From an uncultured bacterium (lineage in GTDB: Bacteria; Verrucomicrobiota; Kiritimatiellia; PWTM01), in NCBI GenBank assembly GCA_938010045.1, contig CALLFZ010000001.1, positions 62,001-126,000 on the forward strand: a stretch of 64,000 nt of DNA, written 5' to 3'. The notes under the pieces were generated by a model that worked only from the letters and a program-made list of their open reading frames with translations, had not been told where the DNA came from and searched no databases. The translations under genes and the position numbers were made by a program. Of this stretch, positions 52,447 through 61,515 are shown one piece after another; the stretch's first letter is position 1, and each line of letters begins with the position of its first letter.

Positions 52447-53258
52447 AACGTTCGGATTGGGATCGTTTACTGCGGCTCGATGGCCGAGTGGCCGTCGTGA
52501 CCGGAGCCGCCGGCCATCTCGGCGCCGGTATCGCCGAGGGACTGGCCGCCGCCGGCGCGCGCGTGGCGCTCGTGGACCGCCCCGGCATGTCGATGGGCTC
52601 GCTCGTAGAGCGGTTGAAGTCGGATGGCGGCTTCGCGGAATGTTTTGAAATGGACCTCCAGGACTCTGATTCCATACGAAATGGATGTGCGCGGATAGTG
52701 GCCGAAATGGGCGGCGTGGACATCCTCGTGAACAACGCCTATGCCGGGCGCGGTGGAACTTTGGCGACCGCCACAGCGCAGGATTTCGAACGCGCATTCC
52801 GCATTACTGTGACCGCCCCCTTCTTGCTGTTACAAGTTCTTCGTCCCCATCTGGCGGAAGGAGCCCGCCGTCACCCGGGAGGAGCGGCCGTGATCAATAT
52901 CGCCTCGATGTACGGCGTGGTTAGCCCGGATTTGCGAATCTATGACTCGGCGTTAGGTTCCAACCCGCCCTTTTACGGCGCCGCGAAGGCGGGCTTGATT
53001 CAATTGACCCGCTATGCCGCCTGCGAGCTGGCCTCGGAGCGAATTCGTGTAAATGTGATCAGCCCGGGACCCTTCCCTTCTCCGGCCGTTCAAACATCTG
53101 ACCCCGCGTTTGTCGAGCGGCTGACATCGAAGGTGCCGCTGGGCCGCATCGGGCGACCGGATGAAATCGCCGGAATCGTAGTCTTTCTGGCCTCCGACGC
53201 CGCGTCCTATCTCACCGGCGCGAACATCCCGGTGGATGGCGGCTGGACCGCGTGGTAG
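52443..53258 (+). CDS. SDR oxidoreductase of the nonulosonate cluster (PtmA-like)
   Basis: 271 residues, classical SDR. Seen: AVVTGAAGHLGAGIAEGLA, DILVNNAYAGRGG, INIASMYGVVSPD with the catalytic Ser, and YGAAKAGLIQLTRYAA with Tyr and Lys. It ends YLTGANIPVDGGWTAW. The ASMYGVVSPD stretch is shared with SDRs found in legionaminic and pseudaminic clusters (for example PtmA of Campylobacter), so a tailoring role on the sugar acid or its precursor is likely. Overlaps at both ends. Confidence 0.88.
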   Translation: MKRSDWDRLLRLDGRVAVVTGAAGHLGAGIAEGLAAAGARVALVDRPGMSMGSLVERLKSDGGFAECFEMDLQDSDSIRNGCARIVAEMGGVDILVNNAYAGRGGTLATATAQDFERAFRITVTAPFLLLQVLRPHLAEGARRHPGGAAVINIASMYGVVSPDLRIYDSALGSNPPFYGAAKAGLIQLTRYAACELASERIRVNVISPGPFPSPAVQTSDPAFVERLTSKVPLGRIGRPDEIAGIVVFLASDAASYLTGANIPVDGGWTAW

Positions 53259-54832
53259 TCCCTGTGCCGCTTCCTCATTCGTGGTTATTGATCCGCGCGG
53301 ACGCGAGCGCCCGCATCGGTACGGGACATGTGATGCGCTGTCTCGCCTTGGCTCAGGCGTGGGCGGATGCAGGTGGCCGGACTGTTTTCGTGAGCGCGGA
53401 TCTGCCGGCGCCGCTGGCCGAACGGATCGCAAAAGAAGGGTTCGCCGTTCACCCGGTCATCGGTGCGCCGGGCTCGGTCCAGGATGCGGAACATACACTT
53501 CGCCTTGCCCGCGACTTGACGTGCCCAAGCTCTTCGAATCGCCAACTCCCGACCTCCGAAGCTCGCCCATCCGCTCCGCCGGTTTGGATCGTCGCCGACG
53601 GCTACCACTTCGATCTTCCGTTCCAGCACGCCATCCGCGCCGCCGGGCATAAGCTGTTGCTGGTTGATGATTACGGTTGCATGAGCGGATATGCGGCAGA
53701 CCTTTTGCTCAATCAAAACATCAATGCGGATGAGTACTGCTACGATGCCATCCCGCCGAAGGCGCGGCTGCTCGGACCGCGCTATGCTTTGCTGAGAAGA
53801 GAATTTGTTCATGTCGCTGCCGAAGAGCGTGAATGCCCGCCGGTGGCGCATCATCTATTGGTCACACTCGGAGGTAGCGATCCGAACGACGTGACCGGAC
53901 GTGTTGCCGATGCCCTTCGCCGAATCGAAGACCCGGCATTGATGGTAAAAATCGTCGCGGGGCCGGCCTATCCTCACAACGAAGCCCTCCACCGGCGAAT
54001 GGCCGGCGACGCCCGCTTCGAAATCATATCCTTCGCGCCGGATATGCCTGCCCTCATGCGTTGGGCCGACTTGGCCGTCACCGCCGGCGGCAGCACGTGC
54101 TGGGAATTGCTCCACATGGGAGTCCCGTTCGCCGTCATCGCAATCGCCGAGAATCAACGAGGGATCGTGGAACGATTGCAGCGCGAGCATATGGCTGTCC
54201 ACTTAGGGTGGCACGAAAACGTATCGGCAGAAAAAATCTGCGAAACCGTTCAGCGGTTGGCGGACAGCCCTGATCGCCGAGCTTCGATGATACAGCGGGG
54301 TCAACGGCAAGTAGATGGGTTGGGCGCCAAACGGGTCGTCGCGTGCCTCAATGCTTCGCGGTTGGTTCTACGGCGCGCCACCGCGGCAGATGCGCGAATG
54401 TTATGGAAATGGGCGAATGACCCGACGGTTCGCGCCAATTCCTTCCACTCCGAGCCGATTCCGTGGGAGACCCACGTGCGTTGGCTGGAGGCGAAATTGG
54501 CGTCGCCGCGAACCGCCATCTTCGTTGCGGAAGATTCTGCGGGTTCCGCGATTGGGCAGATTCGTTTCGATTGGGATGGATCCGGTCGGGCCGAAGTCGA
54601 TGTCAGCCTGGATGCCGAGCACCGAAACCGTGGTCTGGGCGCGGCGCTGATTCGCGCGGGGCTGGATATGCTTTGGTCATTTCGCGAGGTGCGCAGCGTC
54701 CTCGCCAAGATCAAGGCTGGTAATCAAGCTTCGGTTCGCGCGTTTATGATCGCGGGGTTTGATGTCTGCGGGACGCAGGACCAGACGGGTGATGTTGTTC
54801 ACCTCAGTTGGAAGAGACCTTATGAGCAATAA
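53252..54832 (+). CDS. Fusion: PseG-like UDP-sugar hydrolase plus GNAT acetyltransferase (PseH-like)
   Basis: 526 residues starting at GTG 53252. Residues 12-355 are PseG: RADASARIGTGHVMRCLALA with the conserved His, FVSADLPAPLAERI, LLLVDDYG, LGPRYALLRREF, LLVTLGGSDPND and VTAGGSTCWELLHMGVP. This GT-B-like enzyme removes UDP from the diamino-trideoxy-altrose. Residues 365-520 are a GNAT domain: LVLRRATAADARMLWKWAND, VSLDAEHRNRGLGAALI (acetyl-CoA loop) and IKAGNQASVRAFMIAGF. It should N-acylate the 4-amino group as PseH does, so two steps are joined in one chain. The gene order pseC-F-G/H supports this. Confidence 0.92.
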   Translation: MVVPVPLPHSWLLIRADASARIGTGHVMRCLALAQAWADAGGRTVFVSADLPAPLAERIAKEGFAVHPVIGAPGSVQDAEHTLRLARDLTCPSSSNRQLPTSEARPSAPPVWIVADGYHFDLPFQHAIRAAGHKLLLVDDYGCMSGYAADLLLNQNINADEYCYDAIPPKARLLGPRYALLRREFVHVAAEERECPPVAHHLLVTLGGSDPNDVTGRVADALRRIEDPALMVKIVAGPAYPHNEALHRRMAGDARFEIISFAPDMPALMRWADLAVTAGGSTCWELLHMGVPFAVIAIAENQRGIVERLQREHMAVHLGWHENVSAEKICETVQRLADSPDRRASMIQRGQRQVDGLGAKRVVACLNASRLVLRRATAADARMLWKWANDPTVRANSFHSEPIPWETHVRWLEAKLASPRTAIFVAEDSAGSAIGQIRFDWDGSGRAEVDVSLDAEHRNRGLGAALIRAGLDMLWSFREVRSVLAKIKAGNQASVRAFMIAGFDVCGTQDQTGDVVHLSWKRPYEQ

Positions 54833-55520
54833 GAGATATGTTGTCGTCGGATGCAAGCCGTGGAATCGTCGGCTCTTTGATGAAACGATCTGTCATTTTC
54901 CGGGACAATGGATGTATATCGAAAAACGCGAAGACCTGACAATCTCAAATCTCAAGAAGTTTCATCCGCGGTATATTTTTTTTCTCCATTGGTCTTGGAA
55001 AGTGCCGTCGGACATACTCTCACATTTCGAGTGCGTATGTTTCCACATGACCGACGTCCCGTACGGGCGCGGGGGAAGCCCCCTTCAAAATCTGATTGTT
55101 CGGGGACATAGTTCAACACGATTAACAGCGCTTCGCATGACGGAAAATTTTGACGAAGGACCAGTGTTGATGAAGAGGGATTTGTGTTTGGAGGGCGCAG
55201 CGGAAGAAATTTATTTGCGAGCGGGGCGGCTATCAGCTGAAATGATCAAAGAAATTATAGAGAAGGAACCTGTGCCCGAAGCGCAGAAAGGCGTGCCGGT
55301 GGTGTTCAAGCGACGGTCTCCCCACGAAAGTGTTTTGCCTCCAAGCGGATCATTGATTTCCCTTTTTAATCATATTCGTATGCTCGACGCCGAGGGATAT
55401 CCCCGGGCTTTTCTTGAATATGGCGATTATCGCTTAGAATTCAGTCGCGCTGCACTGAAGCACGACAGGATCGTAGCAGATGTAACGATAAGAATCAAAG
55501 AGCAGGATCGTAACCCATGA
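54822..55520 (+). CDS. Formyltransferase-fold protein, putative sugar N-formyltransferase
   Basis: 232 residues from ATG 54822, which overlaps the previous gene and has a GGAAGAG site. The fold is that of the methionyl-tRNA formyltransferase family: FFLHWSWKVPSDIL, FHMTDVPYGRGGSPLQNLI (His75) and FDEGPVLMKRDL (Asp111). The Asn that normally precedes the catalytic His in an N-x-H motif is a Cys here (CFH), as far as I can align it. It is much shorter than Met-tRNA formyltransferase and lacks its C-terminal domain. In this cluster a 10-formyl-THF-dependent N-formylation of a diamino sugar or nonulosonate is the best guess. Confidence 0.78.
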   Translation: MSNKRYVVVGCKPWNRRLFDETICHFPGQWMYIEKREDLTISNLKKFHPRYIFFLHWSWKVPSDILSHFECVCFHMTDVPYGRGGSPLQNLIVRGHSSTRLTALRMTENFDEGPVLMKRDLCLEGAAEEIYLRAGRLSAEMIKEIIEKEPVPEAQKGVPVVFKRRSPHESVLPPSGSLISLFNHIRMLDAEGYPRAFLEYGDYRLEFSRAALKHDRIVADVTIRIKEQDRNP

Positions 55521-56209
55521 AAGATAATCCCGTTCTTGTCGTTGCCGCGCATCCGGACGATGAAGTCTTGGGATGTGGAGGAACGATGGCTCGTATGTCG
55601 CGAGAGGGGCGCGCCGTCCATGTATTGATCTTGGGCGAGGGGATCACCTCCCGCGCGAACCGACGCGAAGACGCTGATGCATCGTCGCTGGATCTCTTGC
55701 GTGCCAATGCCTGCCGCGCAAATCGCGAATTGGGCGTGGATGACGTCCGATTCGTGGGACTTCCCGACAATCGGTTTGATACGGTTCCCTTACTGGACAT
55801 CGTAAAACGAATTGAAGAGATTGTTATGGAACTTCGTCCGTCTATTCTATTTACGCAACACGGTGGAGATCTGAACATCGACCATGCAATCACCTTCCGG
55901 GCAGTTCTGATTGCAACCCGTCCGATGGCGATGGCGCCCGTAAAAGCCGTGTATGCCTACGAAGTCGCTTCATCAACGGACTGGGCATTTCAGCGCTTTT
56001 GCCCTGAGTTTCGTCCGGGGTTGTTTGTGGATATTGGCGCTACGCTGGAAGCGAAAATCAACGCCATGCGTGCGTATGAATCTGAATGGCGTTCGTTTCC
56101 GCATCCGCGCTCCGAAGAAGCGCTGCGCGCTGCGGCCGTTCGGTGGGGCAGTGTGGCGGGCGTATCGGCCGCCGAAGCGTTTGAGGTGATCAGAGAAGTG
56201 CGCGCTTGA
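55517..56209 (+). CDS. PIG-L/LmbE family N-deacetylase
   Basis: 230 residues. Zinc-dependent deacetylase of the LmbE type. The first metal motif AAHPDDEVLGCGG has His12, Asp14, Asp15, and the third ligand is His123 in HGGDLNIDHAIT. It also shows LILGEGITSRANRR and YEVASSTDWAF. It sits between the formyltransferase gene and the sialic-acid-type synthase, overlapping both. It probably removes an N-acetyl group from the sugar so another acyl group (formyl) can be added. Homologues occur in several nonulosonate clusters. Confidence 0.9.
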   Translation: MKDNPVLVVAAHPDDEVLGCGGTMARMSREGRAVHVLILGEGITSRANRREDADASSLDLLRANACRANRELGVDDVRFVGLPDNRFDTVPLLDIVKRIEEIVMELRPSILFTQHGGDLNIDHAITFRAVLIATRPMAMAPVKAVYAYEVASSTDWAFQRFCPEFRPGLFVDIGATLEAKINAMRAYESEWRSFPHPRSEEALRAAAVRWGSVAGVSAAEAFEVIREVRA

Positions 56210-56223
56210 ACGGGATGTTGGAA

Positions 56224-57270
56224 ATGGAACTGCATATCGGATCAAAGTCGTTCGGCTCCGGCCGCCCGGTTTTGATCATTGCCGAGCTGTCAGCGAATCA
56301 CGGTGGCCAGTTTGACCGGGCTGCCGAACTCGTTCGCGCCGCGGTGGCCGCCGGCGCCGATCTCATCAAAATCCAGACGTACACCGCTGATACGATGACG
56401 ATTGATTGCGATCGAGATCCGTTTCGGATCGGGAAAGGTACGATCTGGGAAGGGCGAAAACTCTACGACCTTTACAATGAAGCGTTCACGCCCTGGGATT
56501 GGCAACCCCGGCTGCGAGAACTCGCCTTGCAGCTGGGGAGCGATTTGTTTTCGACACCGTTCGATCTCACATCCGTGGCCTTCCTCGAAAACATGGGAGT
56601 GCCCGCCTACAAGGTGGCATCCTTCGAGGTCCCCGACTTGAATTTATTGCGCGCCATCGGAGCTACCCGGAAGCCGGTCATCATGTCGACGGGCATGGCG
56701 ACCCTCGCCGAGATCGATGAAGCGGTGCGCACCCTGCGCGAGAGCGGATGCCCCCATATCGCATTATTGAAGTGCACGAGTGCGTATCCAGCCCCGCCCG
56801 AAGAGATGAATCTGCGCACGATTCCGCACCTGGCAGAGGCGTTTGGCGTCCCCGTTGGGCTGTCGGATCACACGTTGGGTATTGCGGTGCCCGTCGCGGC
56901 GGTTGCGCTGGGGGCGTGTATCATCGAAAAACATTTCACGCTACGTCGCTCCGACGGTGGGCCGGACGCCGCGTTCTCCCTGGAACCGGACGAGTTCAAG
57001 GCGATGGTGGAGGCGGTACGGACTGCGGAGAAAGCGCTGGGTCGAGTCAAGTACGAGGTGACGGAGCAGGAGGCCGCCAGCCGCGTCTTCCGCCGATCGC
57101 TCTTCGTGGTCGAAGATGTGAAGGCCGGGGAGCGATTCACGGAGAACAACGTTCGGTCCATCCGCCCCGGCCACGGCTTGCCGCCCAAGTACCTCGATGT
57201 GGTCCTCGGCGCTCGCGCTAGCCGAGATATTGCGCGGGGAACGCCGCTGGATTGGAACATGCTAAAGTGA
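56224..57270 (+). CDS. pseI: Pseudaminic acid synthase, PseI-like (NeuB family)
   Basis: Condenses phosphoenolpyruvate with the 6-deoxy diamino hexose to form the nine-carbon nonulosonic acid. About 348 residues from ATG 56224, which has the best-placed ribosome site and matches the family start (MELHIGSK); ATG 56215 and TTG 56206 (overlapping the previous stop) are alternatives. NeuB barrel: IIAELSANHGG, DLIKIQTYTADTMT, FSTPFDLTSVAFLE, KVASFEVPDLNLLR, ALLKCTSAYPAP and GLSDHTLG. The C-terminal SAF domain has RRSLFVVEDVKAGE and IRPGHGLPPKY. The TADTMT/KVASFE set favours PseI over NeuB or LegI. Confidence 0.92.
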   Translation: MELHIGSKSFGSGRPVLIIAELSANHGGQFDRAAELVRAAVAAGADLIKIQTYTADTMTIDCDRDPFRIGKGTIWEGRKLYDLYNEAFTPWDWQPRLRELALQLGSDLFSTPFDLTSVAFLENMGVPAYKVASFEVPDLNLLRAIGATRKPVIMSTGMATLAEIDEAVRTLRESGCPHIALLKCTSAYPAPPEEMNLRTIPHLAEAFGVPVGLSDHTLGIAVPVAAVALGACIIEKHFTLRRSDGGPDAAFSLEPDEFKAMVEAVRTAEKALGRVKYEVTEQEAASRVFRRSLFVVEDVKAGERFTENNVRSIRPGHGLPPKYLDVVLGARASRDIARGTPLDWNMLK

Positions 57271-57301
57271 GGTGCATCCACACCGCACAGGATAATTTTT
57301 C

Positions 57302-59119
57302 ATGCAGCTAGAGATGTCAGATTTCAGCAAGGTCGTCTCTGCTCCGCACGGTTTTCTACTCTGCATTGAGCGCAACCAAACAGGCTGGATTGTGGCCCAG
57401 GAACGGCAAGACGATTATTCGGCGGCCCGAGTTGGACGGGACGATATTACCGTTTGGGTTCAAGGGGGACCGCTGCCCCGGGAAACCGCACAGCACCTGC
57501 TTTCCCGGTACACCACCGAGCCTGAGTCGTTCATACCACCGCGCGACATGGATGGTTCGTTCGTCCTGATGGACAAAACCCGCCGTCGGTTGTGGTGCGG
57601 CAGGGATCGTTCTCAAGCCTACCATCTATACATATTCGAGAAAGGTCATCTTCTCTATGTCACCACCGACCTCGCGGTCTTGTGCGGCGCCATATGCAAC
57701 GAGCTGGATGCGCTCGCTGTCGATCTTTTTCTCAACCAGGGGATCGTTCTGGCGCCGTTTCCATTGCTGAAAGGAGTGCAGGCATTATTACCGGGGCACT
57801 ATCGCGTCTATGAGGGCCAGCACGCCGGCAAAGCTTTCGAGTTTTGGCGCGTTCACAAAGTGGATGTGCCGGAACGCTATGATGACGCCGTCGCGATGTA
57901 CGGCGAGTTGCTTCTGGATTCCATTCGGCGGCATGTGCGTGAGGATTGCGCTGCCGTATACCTCTCCGGCGGGAGCGACAGTGCGGCCGTCGTGGGCGCT
58001 CTGCACAAATTGGGCGTGCGCGAGGTGTGCGCAGCCCACATGCACATCGAAGGAAATTTTCCCTTCGAGCAGCAGGACGTCGAAGCGTTGCAACGAGCCT
58101 ATGGTTTTCGTCTTCTCTATACGATTCCTCCGTGCCAGGAGGCCCGATGGTTCGACGAAGTTCGAAAACGGCTCACGTGTGGATCACTGAATTCGATTTA
58201 CCTTACATTCCCAGTCTATTTGCAGATGGGGGGGGAGTTGGGTGTTCAGGTCCCGAAGGGGACGTCGGTATTCAACGGAGAGATGTGCCTCCTCGACCAA
58301 GGCTTTAATGAAAGCAGCGATTCTACTCGGAAGGTGCGGCGATGGCTGTACATGAAAGGCGGGCGTCGTCTGGCCCACATGTTTCCAGTTTGGCCGGCAT
58401 CGGGAGCCGTCAACTGGCGCACCGTCTGCCGACCGTTTCTCGATCGCGGGAAATGGCGCGACCGTTTCGATGTTCTACGAACCGCGGTTCAAACGTTTAT
58501 TCATGCGATCGGCCGGCCCGCGGACTACTACGCCGGATTGAAACTGGGCTTTCGAGGTTTTCCGGGCATGTGGCTGGGGCTCTCGCTTTTGCCCCCCGAC
58601 TATTTGGATGGTCTTCGTGAGCGTCTGATCAGCTCCTTCTTCACGCCGTACCTTGATGATCTGAAAAGTGGTAACTGGCGCCCAACGATTGCGACGATGA
58701 ATACCTGCTGGTACTCAGAAAGCAGCAATTTCACCATGCCGACAGAAGCCGCCAGCTACGGGAAGCTGCGAATGTGCTTCCCGTTCAGCTCGGCTGGATT
58801 GATGGATTTCGCGGCTTCATTGCCCCTGGAATGGACCATCGATAAAAAAATCCAGAAAGACATGTGTCGTCGCGTGCTGAACATGCCCGAAGCGGTGGCC
58901 TATCGCATGAAGAACCATAAGCAGTCATTTTCGTACTTTAATGCCGTATACGGCGCTCTCCGGCGTTCCATGGTGAATACCGTTTTGACGACGGACTACG
59001 GGCCATTAACGGATGGGGTCAAGGCCTTGCACTCCGCCGGAAAATTAAAAGATACCACGCTGTTCTCTTTATACGGTCTTGCTCTGCAAATCGACGCGCG
59101 CAAACTTAAAGTGTGCTGA
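57302..59119 (+). CDS. Asparagine synthetase-like ATP-dependent amidoligase without the glutaminase cysteine
   Basis: 605 residues. The C-terminal part has the PP-loop SGGSDS (222-227) in VYLSGGSDSAAVVGAL and the fold of AsnB-type synthetases. The N-terminal part resembles the class II glutamine amidotransferase domain (DMDGSFVLMDKTRRRLWCGRDR), but the protein does not begin with Met-Cys and no Cys sits at position 2, so glutaminase activity is unlikely and free ammonia or another amine would be used. Proteins of this sort appear in polysaccharide clusters and may form amides on uronic or nonulosonic acid residues. Lower GC than the left part of the window. Confidence 0.82.
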   Translation: MQLEMSDFSKVVSAPHGFLLCIERNQTGWIVAQERQDDYSAARVGRDDITVWVQGGPLPRETAQHLLSRYTTEPESFIPPRDMDGSFVLMDKTRRRLWCGRDRSQAYHLYIFEKGHLLYVTTDLAVLCGAICNELDALAVDLFLNQGIVLAPFPLLKGVQALLPGHYRVYEGQHAGKAFEFWRVHKVDVPERYDDAVAMYGELLLDSIRRHVREDCAAVYLSGGSDSAAVVGALHKLGVREVCAAHMHIEGNFPFEQQDVEALQRAYGFRLLYTIPPCQEARWFDEVRKRLTCGSLNSIYLTFPVYLQMGGELGVQVPKGTSVFNGEMCLLDQGFNESSDSTRKVRRWLYMKGGRRLAHMFPVWPASGAVNWRTVCRPFLDRGKWRDRFDVLRTAVQTFIHAIGRPADYYAGLKLGFRGFPGMWLGLSLLPPDYLDGLRERLISSFFTPYLDDLKSGNWRPTIATMNTCWYSESSNFTMPTEAASYGKLRMCFPFSSAGLMDFAASLPLEWTIDKKIQKDMCRRVLNMPEAVAYRMKNHKQSFSYFNAVYGALRRSMVNTVLTTDYGPLTDGVKALHSAGKLKDTTLFSLYGLALQIDARKLKVC

Positions 59120-60054
59120 TCTGGGATCGAGGTGTCCACCAACGCACCGTTCGAACGAGTAGGGGGGAAGCGAATGCTACAGTTCAAGCAATTGCTCTTT
59201 CTCGTCGGCGAGAACGATGATGGAGACCATGCGATGTGTGGATGCGGCGAGAATCGGTTACGACGCCGCCGGCATCACCGTGGTGGACCCGCCGCAACCT
59301 GCGATTGTGACCAAGGGTTTCCTCAAGGTGTGAATGTTGAACCGCGGGAACGGTCATTCCCGTCTCGTTGTGGGGCCAGTGAGAGCGACGCATCCACGCC
59401 CAGGAGCGGCAGTGGTCTCGCGAGCCAATCCGCGGCACCCAACGTATGTACAGGAGGGCCGGCCAGGGGGGTATCGCAGTCGCCGATACTCAATGCGGCA
59501 AGGTGAATGTACAGGATCGCGGCTGGAATGTTCGCCGTTCACAGCCGAAGGCGAGAATCCGATCTCATCAACGGCCATCATGTCCATCTGGCGCAGCGGC
59601 TGGCTTGCCTGCACGTGGGATCCTGGTGCTCTGAGCAATGACCACTGTGGCGTTCGCGACGTTCGAAACCACAGCGTCGCGGCGAAATCCTGGCGAGACA
59701 CAACGTGTCGTGTCAGCTGGACGCTTCATAGATGATCATCGCTGATGGAAAATGGTCCGCGGATCGCCTCCCATCTATCCGACGATCGTCGGGGGGCATC
59801 CGTTGCCGGTGGATGGGGTACGATGTCCGCGAACATAGGCAACTCGCCTCCGTTCGTCGCTGATCATGCGGCTCGAATGCGAGAACTCTTTGTGGCGTGG
59901 GCAACATCGCAGGGGCGGCTCCTGCGGGGCGTAGGGTACGCAATGTAAATGTAAATGATCGTGGTCGTTTGAATGATTCCAATGCTCATGATCAAAGCCA
60001 CGACGCGCGGTTGGATGCCTACGTAGAGAACAGACGTGCTTCCGAGGGTGGGTT
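59120..60054. other. 935 bases without an intact gene, probably decayed sequence
   Basis: No open frame here has family similarity that I can support, and no good ribosome site and start pair is seen. Local coding-like fragments appear in different frames, for example DAARIGYDAAGITVVDPP (about 59.24 kb). Two places encode a VNVxDRG string, VNVQDRGWNVRRSQP (about 59.50 kb) and NVNVNDRGRLNDSNAH (about 59.95 kb). The second weakly recalls the variable ends of formylglycine-enzyme-type proteins. The simplest view is remnants of one or two genes broken by frameshifts. No transposase or terminal repeats were found. Confidence 0.4.
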
Positions 60055-61515
60055 GTGTTTTCGAAAATCTTTCGCATCGCGGCTTGGAGCTACATCACAC
60101 AGGCGGCGTCGATGATCTTGCTGGTGCTCCAAGTCAAGGCCCTGACAAGATGGTTGTCGGTTGCGGATTTTGGAGCGTGGAGCCAAATCAATGTGTTTAT
60201 CTTTTTCGTAAATTTGTTGGTGAGTTTCAATTTGGGTCATGGATTCATTCGCTTTGCAAGTTCCTATGCGACGTGCGATAAGGAGACGTGCTTCGGCTCG
60301 GTGTTGATATTTCAATTCGTCGCGCATCTCATCGCGTTGGCCGCGATCCTGCCATTGCGAGATGTCCTCATGAATTTTCTGTCCGGCGCGGTTTCGGATT
60401 CGGTGTTCTGGGCGATCGCCTCGCTTCTATTAATAACTGTCGTTTACAATAATATACAGAATTATCTCCTCGTGTCCGGTCGTGAACTGCAGGTGGTGCG
60501 ACAAAATTTGTTGCGGCTCCTTGTTGATGTCGCTTGTATTTGTGCGGGCGCATACCTGGCGGGCCGCCTCTGGGGCGCGTTGTGGGGTGGTGTGGCGAGC
60601 GCGGCGTTCTGCGTCATATTGTTTTCTTGGCTCAATCGAATCGATTATCGAAAGCTCACGTATTCGAGCGCGATGATTCGGCAATTATTGAAGTTTAGTC
60701 TTCCGCTCATGTCAGTTACGATTGCGTATTGGGTCATCAGCTCAAGCAATAAATATATCATTAATGCCTATTTGGGACTTGAAGCCGTGGGGCGCTTCTC
60801 CGTGGCGAATCGTTTGCCCATGATGTTGGTCACGATTTTCACCGTCTTGTCCACCATATTTCTTTCCAATGTGTCCCGTCTTTACGATGCGCAGAACTTC
60901 GATCGTGTCAGTCATTGGTTTTCTTTTGTCATCCGGTGGTATTGGCATCTCGCGGTGGCGGGCGCGGCGGGGCTAATCGGCGGAAGTCGAGCGTTGACGC
61001 TTATCGTTTCGACCAAGGAATACCTATTTGACGGGTTGCCCTTCGTGTATCTGACAATCGCGCTGGGCAGTCTGTGTTTCGGATCATTTCAGATCATCAG
61101 TCGCCTGTACGAGCTGGAAAAAGCGGTCTATCGCAGCAGTTGTACCTGGATTCTTTCAATGCTGTTGAACATTGGGTTTAACCTCCTTTTGATTCCCCGC
61201 TATGGTTTGGTGGGGGGAGCTGTGGCGACCTGTGTTTCATTGTTGAGCGCGTTCCTCGTCGGTATTTATTTTCGACCGCGTCGTATTGCTCTGAGCGTTC
61301 CCTGGTTAAAGCTTTTCGTTTATACGGCGGTTACTCTTTTTCTTGCTTGGTTGTACGCGACAGCTGTGGAGAATCGCTATCTGCCCAAGATCGGGTGGTC
61401 TATCCTGATGTCGGCGGCGGTATCGGTGGCGGCGTTGGCTCTGGGCTTTCTGATCCGGCTGGTCACTTGGACGGAGATCATGGAATTGGTTCGGGAACGG
61501 AAGCCCAGTGGCTAA
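60055..61515 (+). CDS. Wzx/MATE-like polysaccharide flippase
   Basis: 486 residues with about twelve to fourteen predicted spans, the size and topology of Wzx-type exporters that flip undecaprenyl-linked repeat units. GTG 60055 follows a GAGGGTGG site. Features: FRIAAWSYITQAASMILL, LTRWLSVADFGAWSQINVF, VISSSNKYIINAYLGLEAVGRFSVANRL, a typical central loop, and LLIPRYGLVGGAVATCVSLLSAF near the end. Codon use is clearly more AT-rich than in the first 45 kb. It indicates Wzy/Wzx-dependent assembly of the glycan encoded here. A Wzy polymerase was not recognised in the window. Confidence 0.88.
   Translation: MFSKIFRIAAWSYITQAASMILLVLQVKALTRWLSVADFGAWSQINVFIFFVNLLVSFNLGHGFIRFASSYATCDKETCFGSVLIFQFVAHLIALAAILPLRDVLMNFLSGAVSDSVFWAIASLLLITVVYNNIQNYLLVSGRELQVVRQNLLRLLVDVACICAGAYLAGRLWGALWGGVASAAFCVILFSWLNRIDYRKLTYSSAMIRQLLKFSLPLMSVTIAYWVISSSNKYIINAYLGLEAVGRFSVANRLPMMLVTIFTVLSTIFLSNVSRLYDAQNFDRVSHWFSFVIRWYWHLAVAGAAGLIGGSRALTLIVSTKEYLFDGLPFVYLTIALGSLCFGSFQIISRLYELEKAVYRSSCTWILSMLLNIGFNLLLIPRYGLVGGAVATCVSLLSAFLVGIYFRPRRIALSVPWLKLFVYTAVTLFLAWLYATAVENRYLPKIGWSILMSAAVSVAALALGFLIRLVTWTEIMELVRERKPSG

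Noticed and set aside
48479-57270. Legionaminic acid or ordinary sialic acid pathway
   Set aside because: The short soluble PseB-type dehydratase, PseC and PseG signatures fit the pseudaminic branch; no NeuC/LegG-type hydrolysing epimerase is seen.
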